In this document: in pieces, positions 8,112 through 15,858 of the stretch
How the letters are laid out: each line of letters starts with the position of its first letter
How positions within the stretch are numbered: position 1 is the first letter of the stretch
DNA from: Lentisphaerota bacterium
GTDB lineage: Bacteria > Verrucomicrobiota > Lentisphaeria > Oligosphaerales > PUNB01
NCBI GenBank assembly: GCA_003552565.1
Contig: PUNB01000122.1
Coordinates: forward strand, 1-35,156
Direction: 5' to 3'
Length of the DNA: 35,156 bases
Position numbers and translations under genes: made by a program
The notes under the pieces: generated by a model
What the model was told of the DNA's origin: nothing
Seen by the model: the letters and a program-made list of their open reading frames with translations, nothing else
The model's database searches: none

Positions 8112-8138
8112 ATTTTCAGTTTCTACAACTAAACCGGC

Positions 8139-9551
8139 TTAGTACCGATAATGGTCGGACTTATAGGGTCCTTCCACCGGTACGCCGATGTAATCGGCCT
8201 GATATTGGGCCAGCTTTGTCAGGCGCGCGCCCAGCTTGTCAAGATGCAGCCGAGCCACCTCTTCGTCCAGATGCTTGGGCAGGCAGTAAACGCCGATTTC
8301 ATAATCTTTATTCCAAAGATCAATCTGAGCCAGGCTCTGGTTGGTGAACGAATTGCTCATGACAAAACTGGGATGGCCGGTGGCGCAGCCCAGATTAACC
8401 AGCCGGCCGTCGGCCAGCAGGATAACCGAGTGTCCGTCCGGGAAGACGTACTTGTCCACCTGCGGCTTGATCGGCACATGCTCGACACCATCCAGTTTCT
8501 TCAGCTTGGCGACTTCGATCTCGTTGTCGAAGTGACCGATATTACAGACTATCGCCTGATCGCGCATTTTGCTCATGTGTTCAGCCGTGATCACTTCCCG
8601 ATTACCGGTGGCGGTAACGAAGATTTCGACTTGATCAACCACGTCTTCAATACGCACAACTTCAAAACCTTCCATCGCCGCCTGCAAAGCGCAGATCGGG
8701 TCGATTTCGGTAACCGCCACACGGGCACCGAAGCCGCGCAGTGACTGGGCCGAACCCTTGCCGACATCACCATAACCGCAAACCAGGCAGTATTTACCGG
8801 CGACCATCACATCAGTCGCCCGCTTGATGCCGTCAGCCAGGGATTCCCGGCAGCCGTAGAGGTTGTCGAATTTTGACTTGGTCACCGAGTCATTGACGTT
8901 GATCGCCGGTGTCAGCAGGGTGCCTTTGTTGTGCATCTGGTACAGGCGGTTGACACCGGTGGTGGTCTCTTCAGAAACACCTTTCCATTCCTTGGCTACA
9001 CGATGCCAGAAATCGGAATCTTCCTTGAGCACTCTCTGCAAAACCTCGAAAAGACATTTCTCGTCTTCTGCTTCCACTTCCTGAGAAAGAACCTGCGGGT
9101 CATCCTCGGCCTGATAACCGAGATGGATCATCAGGGTGGCGTCGCCGCCGTCATCAACAATCAGGTGCGGCCCTTTGCCGCCGGGAAAAGTCAGCGCCTG
9201 CAAGGTGCACTCCCAGTATTCTTCCAGGGTCTCGCCTTTCCAGGCAAAAACCGGCACACCAGTGGCGGCGATGGCCGCTGCGGCATGATCCTGGGTTGAG
9301 AAGATATTACAGGATGCCCAGCGAACATCAGCTCCCAGAGCGGTCAGTGTTTCTATCAGCACAGCTGTCTGAATTGTCATGTGCAGACTGCCGCTTACAC
9401 GAGCCCCTTTGAGAGGCTGCTGCGCGCCGTAGGTCTCCCGCAGGGACACCAGTCCGGGCATTTCCTTCTCGGCGATTTCAATTTCTTTCCGGCCGAATTC
9501 AGCCAGACTAGGATCAGCAATCCAGTAATTATCAGTTTTTACAATATTCAT
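8139..9551 (-). CDS. ahcY: adenosylhomocysteinase
   Basis: The 470-aa protein is full length for the long bacterial form, which hydrolyses S-adenosylhomocysteine to homocysteine and adenosine with tightly bound NAD. It contains the N-terminal LKGARVSGSLHMTIQTAVLI substrate region, VNDSVTKSKFDNLYG with the active-site Lys/Asp pair, the NAD-binding GYGDVGKGSAQSL, and the C-terminal LARLHLDKLGARLT and GPYKSDHYRY end that reaches the neighbouring subunit. The ATG at 9551 has AAGGA ten bases upstream; the preceding TTG is less likely. It is the last gene of the metK operon and is followed by a strong terminator. Together the three genes remove the inhibitory by-product of methylation. Confidence 0.97.
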   Translation of the reverse strand: MNIVKTDNYWIADPSLAEFGRKEIEIAEKEMPGLVSLRETYGAQQPLKGARVSGSLHMTIQTAVLIETLTALGADVRWASCNIFSTQDHAAAAIAATGVPVFAWKGETLEEYWECTLQALTFPGGKGPHLIVDDGGDATLMIHLGYQAEDDPQVLSQEVEAEDEKCLFEVLQRVLKEDSDFWHRVAKEWKGVSEETTTGVNRLYQMHNKGTLLTPAINVNDSVTKSKFDNLYGCRESLADGIKRATDVMVAGKYCLVCGYGDVGKGSAQSLRGFGARVAVTEIDPICALQAAMEGFEVVRIEDVVDQVEIFVTATGNREVITAEHMSKMRDQAIVCNIGHFDNEIEVAKLKKLDGVEHVPIKPQVDKYVFPDGHSVILLADGRLVNLGCATGHPSFVMSNSFTNQSLAQIDLWNKDYEIGVYCLPKHLDEEVARLHLDKLGARLTKLAQYQADYIGVPVEGPYKSDHYRY

Positions 9552-9589
9552 CAATAATATTTCCTTGATTAGTTAGTTACACTTCATTC

Positions 9590-10573
9590 TTATTGCAGGT
9601 TGAAATCTTTTTTCACCTGATTGTATACTTCGTCGCTAAGTGCGGCGCCTGTGGTTTTCACCGCTTCGGCTCCCAGCCGGGCGCCGAGATCTCCGGCCCG
9701 GCGCGTCGACTCGCCTCGGAGAAGACCGTGGAGGAATCCAGCCGCCCATAAATCACCGGCGCCGGTGGTGTCCACCGCCTGCACCCGCAGGGCGGGAACT
9801 TCCACCGTCTCACCGCCGCGACGAATCAGGGAGCCCTCGGCTCCCAGCTTGACCGCGGCCACTTCGCACAGCTGCCCCATCTCTTCGAGAGCGGTGCGAA
9901 GATCATCCTTGCCGGATGCGCAAAAAGCGGCCGCTTCGTCCTCGTTGGCGAAGACCATATCAACTTTCTCCCGGAGCAGCTCCGGCAGTGTGTCGGCGGC
10001 CGCCTGCACTACTTCTGGAGCTCCTAAATCAAGACTGACCCTGCATCCCGCCTGCCGGGCGCAATCCAGAACGCGAGTCATTAAGTCCTGATTAAACAGC
10101 AGATATCCCTCCAGGTGAAGGTGGCCGCAGCCTTGAAAATCCTCCACCCTGATTTCTGTCGGCTCCAGAGTGGCGGAAGCGCCGAGGAATGTGCGCATGG
10201 TGCGCTGGCTGTCGGGAGTGATCAAGGACAGACATGTGCCTGTCGGGGTCGCCGAGTCGGTCTTGAAACGGCTGACATCCACTCCCGCTTCGGCGAACTG
10301 GCCGCGATAGAAAGTGCCGGCTTCATCTTCGCCGGTCTTCGCCAGCATGGCGCATTCGCTCCCCAGTCTGGCCGCTCCCATGACGGTGTTGGCGGCGGAA
10401 CCGCCAGGGGCCCGATAAGGCTTCTCCGGCAGACGCTGGACGATCTCCTGCAAGGCCGGAAAATCGACCAGCTCCATGCCACCCTTGCCACCGTCAATGG
10501 TCTGCAGGAAAGACTCCGGAACATAAGCCAGGCTGTCGACTAAGGCCGCTCCCACTCCGATCAGTTTACTCAT
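9590..10573 (-). CDS. PfkB-family carbohydrate kinase, probable adenosine kinase
   Basis: The 327-aa protein belongs to the ribokinase/PfkB family. It has the N-terminal APGGSAANTVMGAARLG glycine-rich signature (substrate binding) and the C-terminal VDTTGAGDLWAAGFLHGLL, whose Asp is the catalytic base. The position between metK and ahcY argues for adenosine as substrate, turning the adenosine released by AhcY into AMP and pulling SAH hydrolysis forward. A general nucleoside or sugar kinase cannot be excluded from sequence alone. The ATG at 10573 is preferred to the one at 10579 because AAGGA lies ten bases before it; the metK stop is at 10580, so the genes are almost contiguous. Confidence 0.88.
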   Translation of the reverse strand: MSKLIGVGAALVDSLAYVPESFLQTIDGGKGGMELVDFPALQEIVQRLPEKPYRAPGGSAANTVMGAARLGSECAMLAKTGEDEAGTFYRGQFAEAGVDVSRFKTDSATPTGTCLSLITPDSQRTMRTFLGASATLEPTEIRVEDFQGCGHLHLEGYLLFNQDLMTRVLDCARQAGCRVSLDLGAPEVVQAAADTLPELLREKVDMVFANEDEAAAFCASGKDDLRTALEEMGQLCEVAAVKLGAEGSLIRRGGETVEVPALRVQAVDTTGAGDLWAAGFLHGLLRGESTRRAGDLGARLGAEAVKTTGAALSDEVYNQVKKDFNLQ

Positions 10574-10579
10574 GGTCAT

Positions 10580-11776
10580 TTATCCTTTTTGCGCGTATTG
10601 ACGAAGAATTTCGGCTTTGTCGGTCTTTTCCCACGGGAACTGTTCCCTTCCGAAATGGCCGTAAGCCGCACTTTCCAGGAAGCTCCAGCCGTTGGCGGCG
10701 GGTTCGGTGAGTGCGAGATTGCTGATGATCGCCGCCGGGCGGAAATCAAAGATACCGCTTTCTTCCAGCAGGTGCTGCAATCTGTCTTCGGAAATGGAGG
10801 CCGTGCCGTAAGTATCAATATTGATGCTCAGCGGATGCGCCACGCCGATAGCGTAGGAAACCTGAATTTCACATTTTTCCGCCAGTCCCGCGGCGACCAC
10901 GTTCTTGGCCACATAACGGGCTTTGTAAGCAGCCGAACGGTCAACTTTCGAGGGGTCTTTGCCGGAAAAAGCACCGCCGCCGTGACAGCCGACGCCGCCG
11001 TATGTGTCAACAATTATCTTGCGACCGGTCAGGCCGGTATCGCCGTAAGGACCACCGACGACAAAACGTCCGGTCGGATTGACATAGTAGTTGACATCAT
11101 CAGTGAGGAATTCACTTGGTATAACATCAGCCGTCACCTCCCGAACCAGAGCTTCGAGCTGCTCGTCTTTCATTTCCGGAGTATGCTGATGCGACACCAC
11201 TACGGTTTCCACCTGTACCGGCTTGCCGTCTTCATAAAGGAAGGAGACCTGACTCTTCGAGTCCGGGCGCAGAAAATCGTAGGTTTTCGGATCATTATGG
11301 CGCAGTTTGGCCATTTTTTCAACTATCCGATGAGCGTATAGAACCGGAGCCGGCATCAGCTCTTTTGTCTCATTGCTGGCGTAACCGAACATCATGCCCT
11401 GGTCGCCGGCACCCTGCTCAGCGAATTTGCCGTCATCTTCATTAACGCCCTGGGCGATATCCGGGGATTGCGGATGCAGAGCCAGGAGAACTTTGCAGTC
11501 GTCGGCCGAGAAACCAATGTCCCGGTCAGTGTAACCAATGCGGCGGATGGTGTCCCGCACCACTTCTTCCCAGTTGACCTTGGCTCGGGTGGTGATTTCG
11601 CCGGAGACCATTACAAAGTCTGTGGTTACCAGGGTTTCACAGGCCACACGACTATTCGGGTCCTGCTGTAAGCAGGCATCCAGAATCGCGTCGGAAATCT
11701 GATCCGACACTTTGTCCGGATGTCCTTCTGAAACTGATTCGGAAGTGTAAATGTGTTTTTGGGTGATTTTACTCAT
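10580..11776 (-). CDS. metK: methionine adenosyltransferase (SAM synthetase)
   Basis: The 398-aa protein makes S-adenosylmethionine from methionine and ATP. Clear family marks are SESVSEGHPDKVSDQISDAI at the N-terminus (ATP/metal site), GAGDQGMMFGYA, the P-loop-like GGGAFSGKDPSKVDRS, and GRFVVGGPYGDTGLTGRKI. Length is normal. The ATG at 11776 has AAGGAT nine bases upstream. It is first in the operon metK-adenosine kinase-ahcY. Its long leader contains a nested hairpin (11817-11851), but no known SAM riboswitch class was recognised there. Confidence 0.98.
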   Translation of the reverse strand: MSKITQKHIYTSESVSEGHPDKVSDQISDAILDACLQQDPNSRVACETLVTTDFVMVSGEITTRAKVNWEEVVRDTIRRIGYTDRDIGFSADDCKVLLALHPQSPDIAQGVNEDDGKFAEQGAGDQGMMFGYASNETKELMPAPVLYAHRIVEKMAKLRHNDPKTYDFLRPDSKSQVSFLYEDGKPVQVETVVVSHQHTPEMKDEQLEALVREVTADVIPSEFLTDDVNYYVNPTGRFVVGGPYGDTGLTGRKIIVDTYGGVGCHGGGAFSGKDPSKVDRSAAYKARYVAKNVVAAGLAEKCEIQVSYAIGVAHPLSINIDTYGTASISEDRLQHLLEESGIFDFRPAAIISNLALTEPAANGWSFLESAAYGHFGREQFPWEKTDKAEILRQYAQKG

Positions 11777-11816
11777 GTTTTTGATCCTTAATTAAGTTTC
11801 TGTTTCATTACTATTC

Positions 11817-11851
11817 CCGCGTTTTCCCCTGATTTCGGGGTGTTAGCGCGG
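11817..11851 (-). promoter_or_regulatory. nested hairpin in the metK leader
   Basis: Read toward metK, CCGCG and CGCGG pair around an inner CCCC/GGGG stem with a GAAATCA loop, leaving CTAACA and AAAA as an internal loop. It sits 41 bp before the metK start. Nesting and position suggest a leader RNA element, possibly regulatory. It does not match the SAM-I, SAM-II, SMK-box or SAH patterns I can recall. The remaining gap (11852-12061) is AT-rich with no clear feature. Confidence 0.4.
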
Positions 11852-12061
11852 CTGTTTCATGCGAATATGCGTATAAACTAATAGATGATTCTGGTTTTGC
11901 AAACGCAATCAATGATTTTTTTTTAATTAGCGCCAATTCGCGTCCATTGGCGGTTCAAAAGTGTAAACAGTTTCCATCTTTCACTGACGCATTACTGAAA
12001 ATGTTCAACTATAGGGGAAGTTTTGGATCATTATGATATATTAATTTTGTCAATCTACGAG

Positions 12062-12251
12062 CTAGACCCCGTCCGGAAAGGGGTAGTATGCCGAATTTGT
12101 GCTGAAAAAACCTTGTCTCGAACCTTGTCCCGAACCAAAATCCGATTGGTTTTAATGTTTTCATCCCAAATGGAATATGGTTCGGGACAAGGTTCGGGAC
12201 AAAGTTGAACTCAAAACACACAATACACCTTTCCGGATACCCTCGAGCTAG
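12062..12251. mobile_element. CTAG element 2 (subfamily C), first of a tandem trio
   Basis: The left end is CTAGACCCCGTCCGGAAAGG; the right end CCTTTCCGGATACCCTCGAG runs into CTAG. The interior holds long arms ACCTTGTCTCGAACCTTGTC and GACAAGGTTCGGGACAA that would fold into one hairpin around an AT-rich loop. The right part (AAAACACACAATA next to the terminal repeat) is shared, inverted, with element 4. There is no gene. The insertion lies between metK (minus) and the kinase-mutM pair (plus). Confidence 0.75.
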
Positions 12252-12438
12252 ACCCTCCGCGAAAAGGGTTCGGAAACGAGATTAAGGCGAAAGATTAGGT
12301 CAAAAGATTAAGGGGCGCACCCGTTTTTCCCTAATCTTTCGTCATAATCTTTCGCCTTAAGTCAATTGGCCGTGAAACGCACAGCCACTTTCGAGCATGT
12401 GAGCTCCACAAAACCCTTTTCGTTTAGCCTCGAGCTAG
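12248..12438. mobile_element. CTAG element 3 (subfamily A), second of a tandem trio
   Basis: It shares the CTAG at 12248 with element 2 and the CTAG at 12435 with element 4. Ends are GACCCTCCGCGAAAAGGG and AACCCTTTTCGTTTAGCCTC. Inside, ATTAAGGCGAAAGATTA faces TAATCTTTCGCCTTAA-type arms, followed by a conserved tail (CAATTGGCCGTG, ACGCACAGCCACTTTCGAGC). The interior closely matches element 5 in the same orientation and element 6 inverted. Confidence 0.8.
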
Positions 12439-12532
12439 AGGGTATGCGAAAAGGTATATTGTGTGTTTTCGAGACAAGGTTCTCGGCAGCACAATTTCCG
12501 CTCACAACCCTTTTCGCGGAGGGTCGAGCTAG
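12435..12532. mobile_element. CTAG element 4 (short, subfamily C), third of a tandem trio
   Basis: This 98-bp copy has ends GAGGGTATGCGAAAAGG and CCTTTTCGCGGAGGGTCGAG, flanked by CTAG at 12435 and 12529. The interior begins TATATTGTGTGTTTTCGAGAC, matching the right part of element 2 on the opposite strand. It is about half the length of the others and probably a deletion form. Bases 12533-12598 lead into the next gene. Confidence 0.7.
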
Positions 12533-12598
12533 CGCTTAGTTGCAGAAATCAAACGACGCATGGCATTATATTACAATTAAGCCCCAGGAGCAGGGATT

Positions 12599-13444
12599 TT
12601 GCACAATCAACAAGACAGTCAATTAACCACCAGATCTTTCAGAAACCGGCTATGGCAGGGCAGATTTCTTTCCCATTCATCAATTCTACAATGGCTGCTG
12701 GATGGAGGCGATCCGATGATTCTGGGCACCGGCAACGGGGCGGTGCTGAAAGTGGAGGGAGACGGCCTTTGCATGCGTCTGGACAGTGTTGGGGAAAGCC
12801 GAGTCGCTCTGTCCCGCCCCTTGTTTTTCAAACGGCATTGCCGAGCCGGCAGTATCGCCTGGTGCAAAAGAGCTGTGGGCTGGCACGGTGCGGTCTGGAT
12901 GTGGCAGGCGGCCTGGAAAATGCGGCGGCTGAATATACCCGCACCTGAACCGAATGGTTACTTGGATCCGACTTTTCAAAATCCTGGCGCCTGCAGTTTT
13001 TTCTGGAGCGAATGGGTCGAGCCGGCTTTGACTCTTCGGCAAATGGCCGAAGCTCCGAAGACTCGCGACCAAGTGATAAACAGCCAGAAACTGCCGATAC
13101 AAGCGGGGGATATTCTGGCCCGCCTGCATAATCATGGACTATACCACCGTGACACCAGCTGGAAAAACTTCCTGCTCAACCCGGAAACAGAACAACTGCT
13201 GCTGGTCGATATAGACGGAGTGAACAGAGGCGGCATCCGCCCCGAGACGGCGGCCGTCCGGGACATAGCCCGTTTTTTGACTGACGCGGTAATCAGCGAA
13301 GCCGATGCCTCCTGGATGCAACTGCTGCTGACGCATTACGCGACATGCCGGCAAATCCCCTTAAGTAAAATAAAATCCCCGCTTGAAGAAAAACTCAATC
13401 AATTCCTGGGACGTAAAGGCTGGTATAATGAACAGGAAAGATAA
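12599..13444 (+). CDS. lipopolysaccharide core kinase-like protein (WaaP/KdkA family)
   Basis: The 281-aa protein has the fold of a eukaryotic-type small-molecule kinase. RLHNHGLYHRDTSWKNFLL carries the catalytic Asp185, and LLVDIDGV the metal-binding Asp. The surrounding pattern (Kdo/WaaP: HGxxHRDxxxxNFLL, then VDIDxxR) points to phosphorylation of Kdo or heptose in the lipopolysaccharide core. The start is probably the TTG at 12599, with GGAG nine bases upstream; no ATG in frame lies near the N-terminus. Three tandem CTAG elements lie immediately upstream, so its promoter must be inside them or in the 66 bp after them. mutM follows two bases after the stop. Specific substrate is unknown. 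Confidence 0.75.
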   Translation: MHNQQDSQLTTRSFRNRLWQGRFLSHSSILQWLLDGGDPMILGTGNGAVLKVEGDGLCMRLDSVGESRVALSRPLFFKRHCRAGSIAWCKRAVGWHGAVWMWQAAWKMRRLNIPAPEPNGYLDPTFQNPGACSFFWSEWVEPALTLRQMAEAPKTRDQVINSQKLPIQAGDILARLHNHGLYHRDTSWKNFLLNPETEQLLLVDIDGVNRGGIRPETAAVRDIARFLTDAVISEADASWMQLLLTHYATCRQIPLSKIKSPLEEKLNQFLGRKGWYNEQER

Positions 13445-13446
13445 AT

Positions 13447-14277
13447 ATGCCTGAATTGCCGGAAGTGGAAACGATTCGAACCGCTCTTGAGCTGCAGCTG
13501 CGAGGTCAGAAAATCACCGAAGTGACGGTGCAAAATCAAAATTTACGCCGGCCGGTGGATGAAAAAGCCCTGCGGGAGTGCTGTCGCGGAAAATCCCTGG
13601 AGCAAGTCAACCGCCGGGGCAAATACCTTATTTTCGGATTTACAGAAGATAATTATATAGTTGCCCATTTGGGCATGACCGGCGGCTTCCGAATCAGCTC
13701 CGCTGATATCCCCCTGGAAAAACACGAACATGTGGAATGGCTGCTGACTGACGGCCGCTCCCTTCGTTATCATGATCCCCGGCGCTTCGGATGTATTGTC
13801 TGCACCGAATCTTCACCCATCCCAGGCAGTTGGCCGCTGCCGAAACTGGGCCCCGAGCCGCTTTCCGATGCATTTACCGTCGAGTATTTGTACAAAACCT
13901 TTAAGAGACATAAAAAACCGGTCAAAAACCTGCTTATGGAACAACAGACGGCCGCCGGCATGGGCAATATTTACGCCAGTGAGGCGTTGTTTAGAGCCGG
14001 AATAGATCCCCGCAGAAGCGCCCATAGAATCAGCAAAAAGCGCTGTCAGCAACTGCAGGAAGCTATCCGCGCAGTTCTGACTGACGCCATCACCTGCGGC
14101 GGAACCACCATCAGCGACTACCGCTCCCTGGACGGAATGGAAGGGGATTTCGCCGTCTGCCTGGATGTTTACGGGAAGGAAAACCGCCCTTGCCCTCGCT
14201 GTGGAGCGGCTTATACAATTAAACGCGCGACACTCGGCGGCAGAAGCACCTTTTACTGTTCCGGGTGTCAGCACTAG
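13447..14277 (+). CDS. mutM: formamidopyrimidine-DNA glycosylase (MutM/Fpg)
   Basis: The 276-aa protein removes 8-oxoguanine and formamidopyrimidines and cuts the abasic strand by beta/delta elimination. The invariant PELPEVETI gives the N-terminal Pro nucleophile and Glu3; GKYLIF holds the conserved Lys; MGNIYASEALFRAGIDP is the helix-two-turn-helix region. The C-terminal zinc finger has CPRCGA and FYCSGC pairs with the Arg of GGRSTFYC. Length is normal. The ATG at 13447 follows the kinase stop by two bases, with AGGA nine bases upstream, so translation is probably coupled. The pairing of a lipopolysaccharide kinase with a repair enzyme looks incidental. Confidence 0.97.
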   Translation: MPELPEVETIRTALELQLRGQKITEVTVQNQNLRRPVDEKALRECCRGKSLEQVNRRGKYLIFGFTEDNYIVAHLGMTGGFRISSADIPLEKHEHVEWLLTDGRSLRYHDPRRFGCIVCTESSPIPGSWPLPKLGPEPLSDAFTVEYLYKTFKRHKKPVKNLLMEQQTAAGMGNIYASEALFRAGIDPRRSAHRISKKRCQQLQEAIRAVLTDAITCGGTTISDYRSLDGMEGDFAVCLDVYGKENRPCPRCGAAYTIKRATLGGRSTFYCSGCQH

Positions 14278-14318
14278 CCTAATAATTCATGCGAATTCGG
14301 CCATGCGTCATTTCAGGG

Positions 14319-14505
14319 CTAGACCCCATGCGGAAAGGGTTCGGAAACGAGATTAAGACGAAAGGTTAGGGCAAAAGGTTAAGGGGCGCACCCGTTCTTC
14401 CCTAATCTTTCGTCATAATCTTTCGCCTTAATCCAATTGGGCGTGGAACGCACAGCCACTTTCGAGCTTGTGAACTCCAAAAAACCCTTTTCGCATAACC
14501 TCTAG
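14319..14505. mobile_element. CTAG element 5 (subfamily A)
   Basis: Ends are CTAGACCCCATGCGGAAAGG and CCCTTTTCGCATAACCTCTAG. The interior is nearly the same as element 3: GGAAACGAGATTAAGACGAA, then GGGGCGCACCCGTTCTTCCC, TAATCTTTCGTCATAATCTT, and CGCACAGCCACTTTCGAGCT. High similarity to element 3 suggests recent spread or gene conversion. It lies 42 bp after mutM and has no gene. Confidence 0.8.
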
Positions 14506-14510
14506 TCTCT

Positions 14511-14527
14511 GACCCTCCGCGAAAAGG
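14511..14527. repeat. solitary CTAG-element terminal repeat
   Basis: GACCCTCCGCGAAAAGG is identical to the left end of element 3. It follows element 5 at the same spacing seen at the tandem junctions near 12248 and 12435. No partner end follows, so a second tandem element has probably been lost here. Confidence 0.6.
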
Positions 14528-14570
14528 TGTTTGCGGTCTATGCACGCACAAGAAAGACGCAATTAAAACT

Positions 14571-14600
14571 TTGTTCGCATTTATTTTGTTTATGTTATAT
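14571..14600 (+). promoter_or_regulatory. possible sigma-70-type promoter for the ERCC4 nuclease gene
   Basis: TTGTTC (14571-14576) and TTATAT (14595-14600) are 18 bases apart in a markedly AT-rich stretch, about 84 bp before the nuclease start. The match is only fair and rests on pattern alone. Confidence 0.3.
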
Positions 14601-14683
14601 ATTATTGCTTGTTACCTGAATGCGCTAAAAAATTGGCGAAACGAAAGTTTTTCAGGATATTTTGTTGAAAGGTTTCCGGCGCT

Positions 14684-15349
14684 ATGATAAACATCATAAT
14701 TGACGACCGCGAACATGGCTCGGGAGTGGCGGAACATTTGGAGAATTATTCATCCGAAGCGACAGTGGAATGCAGAAGGATGAAAACCGGCGATTATCTG
14801 ATACAGCCTGGCTCTGTTATGGTTGAGCGCAAAACTGTTGATGATTTATGTGTTTCCATCATTGACGGCCGCCTTTTTCGCCAGTGCCGCTTTCTCGTCG
14901 CTGCTTCGGATTGTCCATTGCTGTTGATCGAGGGTAATTTGCAAGAGCGAACCGTGGCCGTTGAAGATACTGCCCTGCGGGGAGCTCTGCTTTGTTTGGC
15001 GCAGATATTCCATCTTCCGGCGATTTACTCCCGTGGCCCACGGGATACCGCTGCCGCTTTGGTACAGCTTGGACGTCAGCGGATGAATCGGACAAATTAT
15101 CAGCATTGGCGCTCCGGGAGGTGTCCGAAAAACTTAATCCGGCAAAAGCTGCATGTACTGCAGGCGCTGCCGGGGGTTGGGCCGGGTCTGGCCCGAAAAA
15201 TGCTGGAATGTTTAGGTTCGGTCCGGTCGGTTTTCAGCGCCAGTCAGGAAGAACTGCAGTCAATCGAGGGAATCGGCTCCAGGCGCGCCGCTCGTATCTC
15301 GGAAGTCATAGGTGCGAGCGGGCCTCCGAATAGGGATCTGAATCCGTGA
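14684..15349 (+). CDS. ERCC4-domain nuclease with C-terminal helix-hairpin-helix (XPF/Hef-like)
   Basis: The 221-aa protein starts with an ERCC4 nuclease domain (about 1-130): IIIDDREHGSG gives the first metal-binding acid pair, GDYLIQPGSVMVERKTVDDL the GDY and ERKxxxD catalytic core, and SIIDGRLFRQ the helix after it. A tandem helix-hairpin-helix follows (about 155-215): LQALPGVGPGLARKML and LQSIEGIGSRRAARI. This is the nuclease half of XPF/Mus81/archaeal Hef without a helicase. Such proteins cut branched or flapped DNA near junctions. The ATG at 14684 has AAAGG 12 bases upstream, a weak site. Its job in bacteria is not settled; replication-fork or crosslink repair is a fair inference. Confidence 0.88.
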   Translation: MINIIIDDREHGSGVAEHLENYSSEATVECRRMKTGDYLIQPGSVMVERKTVDDLCVSIIDGRLFRQCRFLVAASDCPLLLIEGNLQERTVAVEDTALRGALLCLAQIFHLPAIYSRGPRDTAAALVQLGRQRMNRTNYQHWRSGRCPKNLIRQKLHVLQALPGVGPGLARKMLECLGSVRSVFSASQEELQSIEGIGSRRAARISEVIGASGPPNRDLNP

Positions 15350-15413
15350 ATTTAATGAGATGTGATGAACTTCGCGCCAAGAGCGCCGAGCACAAGCCCT
15401 GCAAGTTACCGCG

Positions 15414-15433
15414 CGGACGGATTATTCCGTCCG
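15414..15433 (+). terminator. hairpin after the ERCC4 nuclease gene
   Basis: A perfect 8-bp stem CGGACGGA/TCCGTCCG closes a TTAT loop, about 65 bp after the nuclease stop. It is followed by TTAATATTAAT rather than a clean T-run, so terminator activity is plausible but not certain. Bases 15434-15564 are AT-rich and hold no clear gene. Confidence 0.5.
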
Positions 15434-15564
15434 TTAATATTAATATAACTAAAACCGTAAGACCGTTGAATGAAAACCGCGTTTTGTATAAAAATTCAAT
15501 ATTTGATTTGCAATATTCCTATCTTAAAATATTTTATTAAAAATTCGTTATGATTGTCAGACAA

Positions 15565-15589
15565 GTCGGTAAGAATGGTTTTTACCGAC
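15565..15589. promoter_or_regulatory. inverted repeat upstream of the small lipoprotein gene
   Basis: GTCGGTAA (15565-15572) and TTACCGAC (15582-15589) form a perfect 8-bp inverted repeat, nine bases apart, ending 37 bp before the lipoprotein ATG. It may be an operator or a 5' RNA hairpin. Confidence 0.4.
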
Positions 15590-15626
15590 ATTATAAAGAA
15601 AAACAAAAAATAAGGAAGCAAGAAAA

Positions 15627-15803
15627 ATGAAAAAACAAAAATGGTGGCTGGTGATGTTCGCGATTCCGTTTCTGTTTGTCGGCATTTTGTTGACGACGGC
15701 GGGTTGTGGCGAAGCGGAAGATGAGCTGGAACTGCCGATCGAAGACACGGAAGACCTTCCGGATCCGGAAGAGGGTGAAGATTTGGACATAGACATTGAG
15801 TAA
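15627..15803 (+). CDS. small acidic lipoprotein, function unknown
   Basis: This 58-aa gene has ATG at 15627 with AAGGAAG about ten bases upstream. Residues 1-5 are MKKQK, followed by a hydrophobic helix (WWLVMFAIPFLFVGILLTTA) and then GC at 26-27, a signal peptide II-like end, although Thr rather than Leu sits at -3. The mature part of about 32 residues is strikingly acidic (EAEDELELPIED, then EEGEDLDIDIE) with no basic residue. A terminator follows at once, and an inverted repeat precedes it, so it is a separate transcript. It would be a membrane-anchored anionic peptide. I recognise no family. Confidence 0.7.
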   Translation: MKKQKWWLVMFAIPFLFVGILLTTAGCGEAEDELELPIEDTEDLPDPEEGEDLDIDIE

Positions 15804-15821
15804 TCCAAAAACATCCTGCAG

Positions 15822-15858
15822 CGCCCGCTGTCGTACTACGACAGCGGGCGTTTGCTTT
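15822..15858 (+). terminator. Rho-independent terminator after the small lipoprotein gene
   Basis: A perfect 14-bp inverted repeat, CGCCCGCTGTCGTA (15822-15835) and TACGACAGCGGGCG (15837-15850), is followed by TTTGCTTT. It lies 18 bp after the stop codon. Confidence 0.85.

Noticed and set aside
11777..12061. Known SAM riboswitch (SAM-I, SAM-II, SMK box) or SAH riboswitch before metK
   Set aside because: None of the conserved core sequences I can recall are visible; only an unassigned hairpin was kept.
12062..12532. Integron attC sites as an explanation for the tandem palindromes
   Set aside because: No GTTRRRY/RYYYAAC core pairs flank the units, no cassette genes lie between them and no integrase is present.
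12540..12572. Promoter TTGCAG/TATATT before the WaaP-like kinase gene
   Set aside because: The two boxes are 21 bases apart, too far for a normal sigma-70 promoter.
15346..15540. 64-codon open frame overlapping the end of the ERCC4 nuclease gene
   Set aside because: It contains a hairpin, lacks a ribosome-binding site and gives a low-complexity sequence with no recognisable family.
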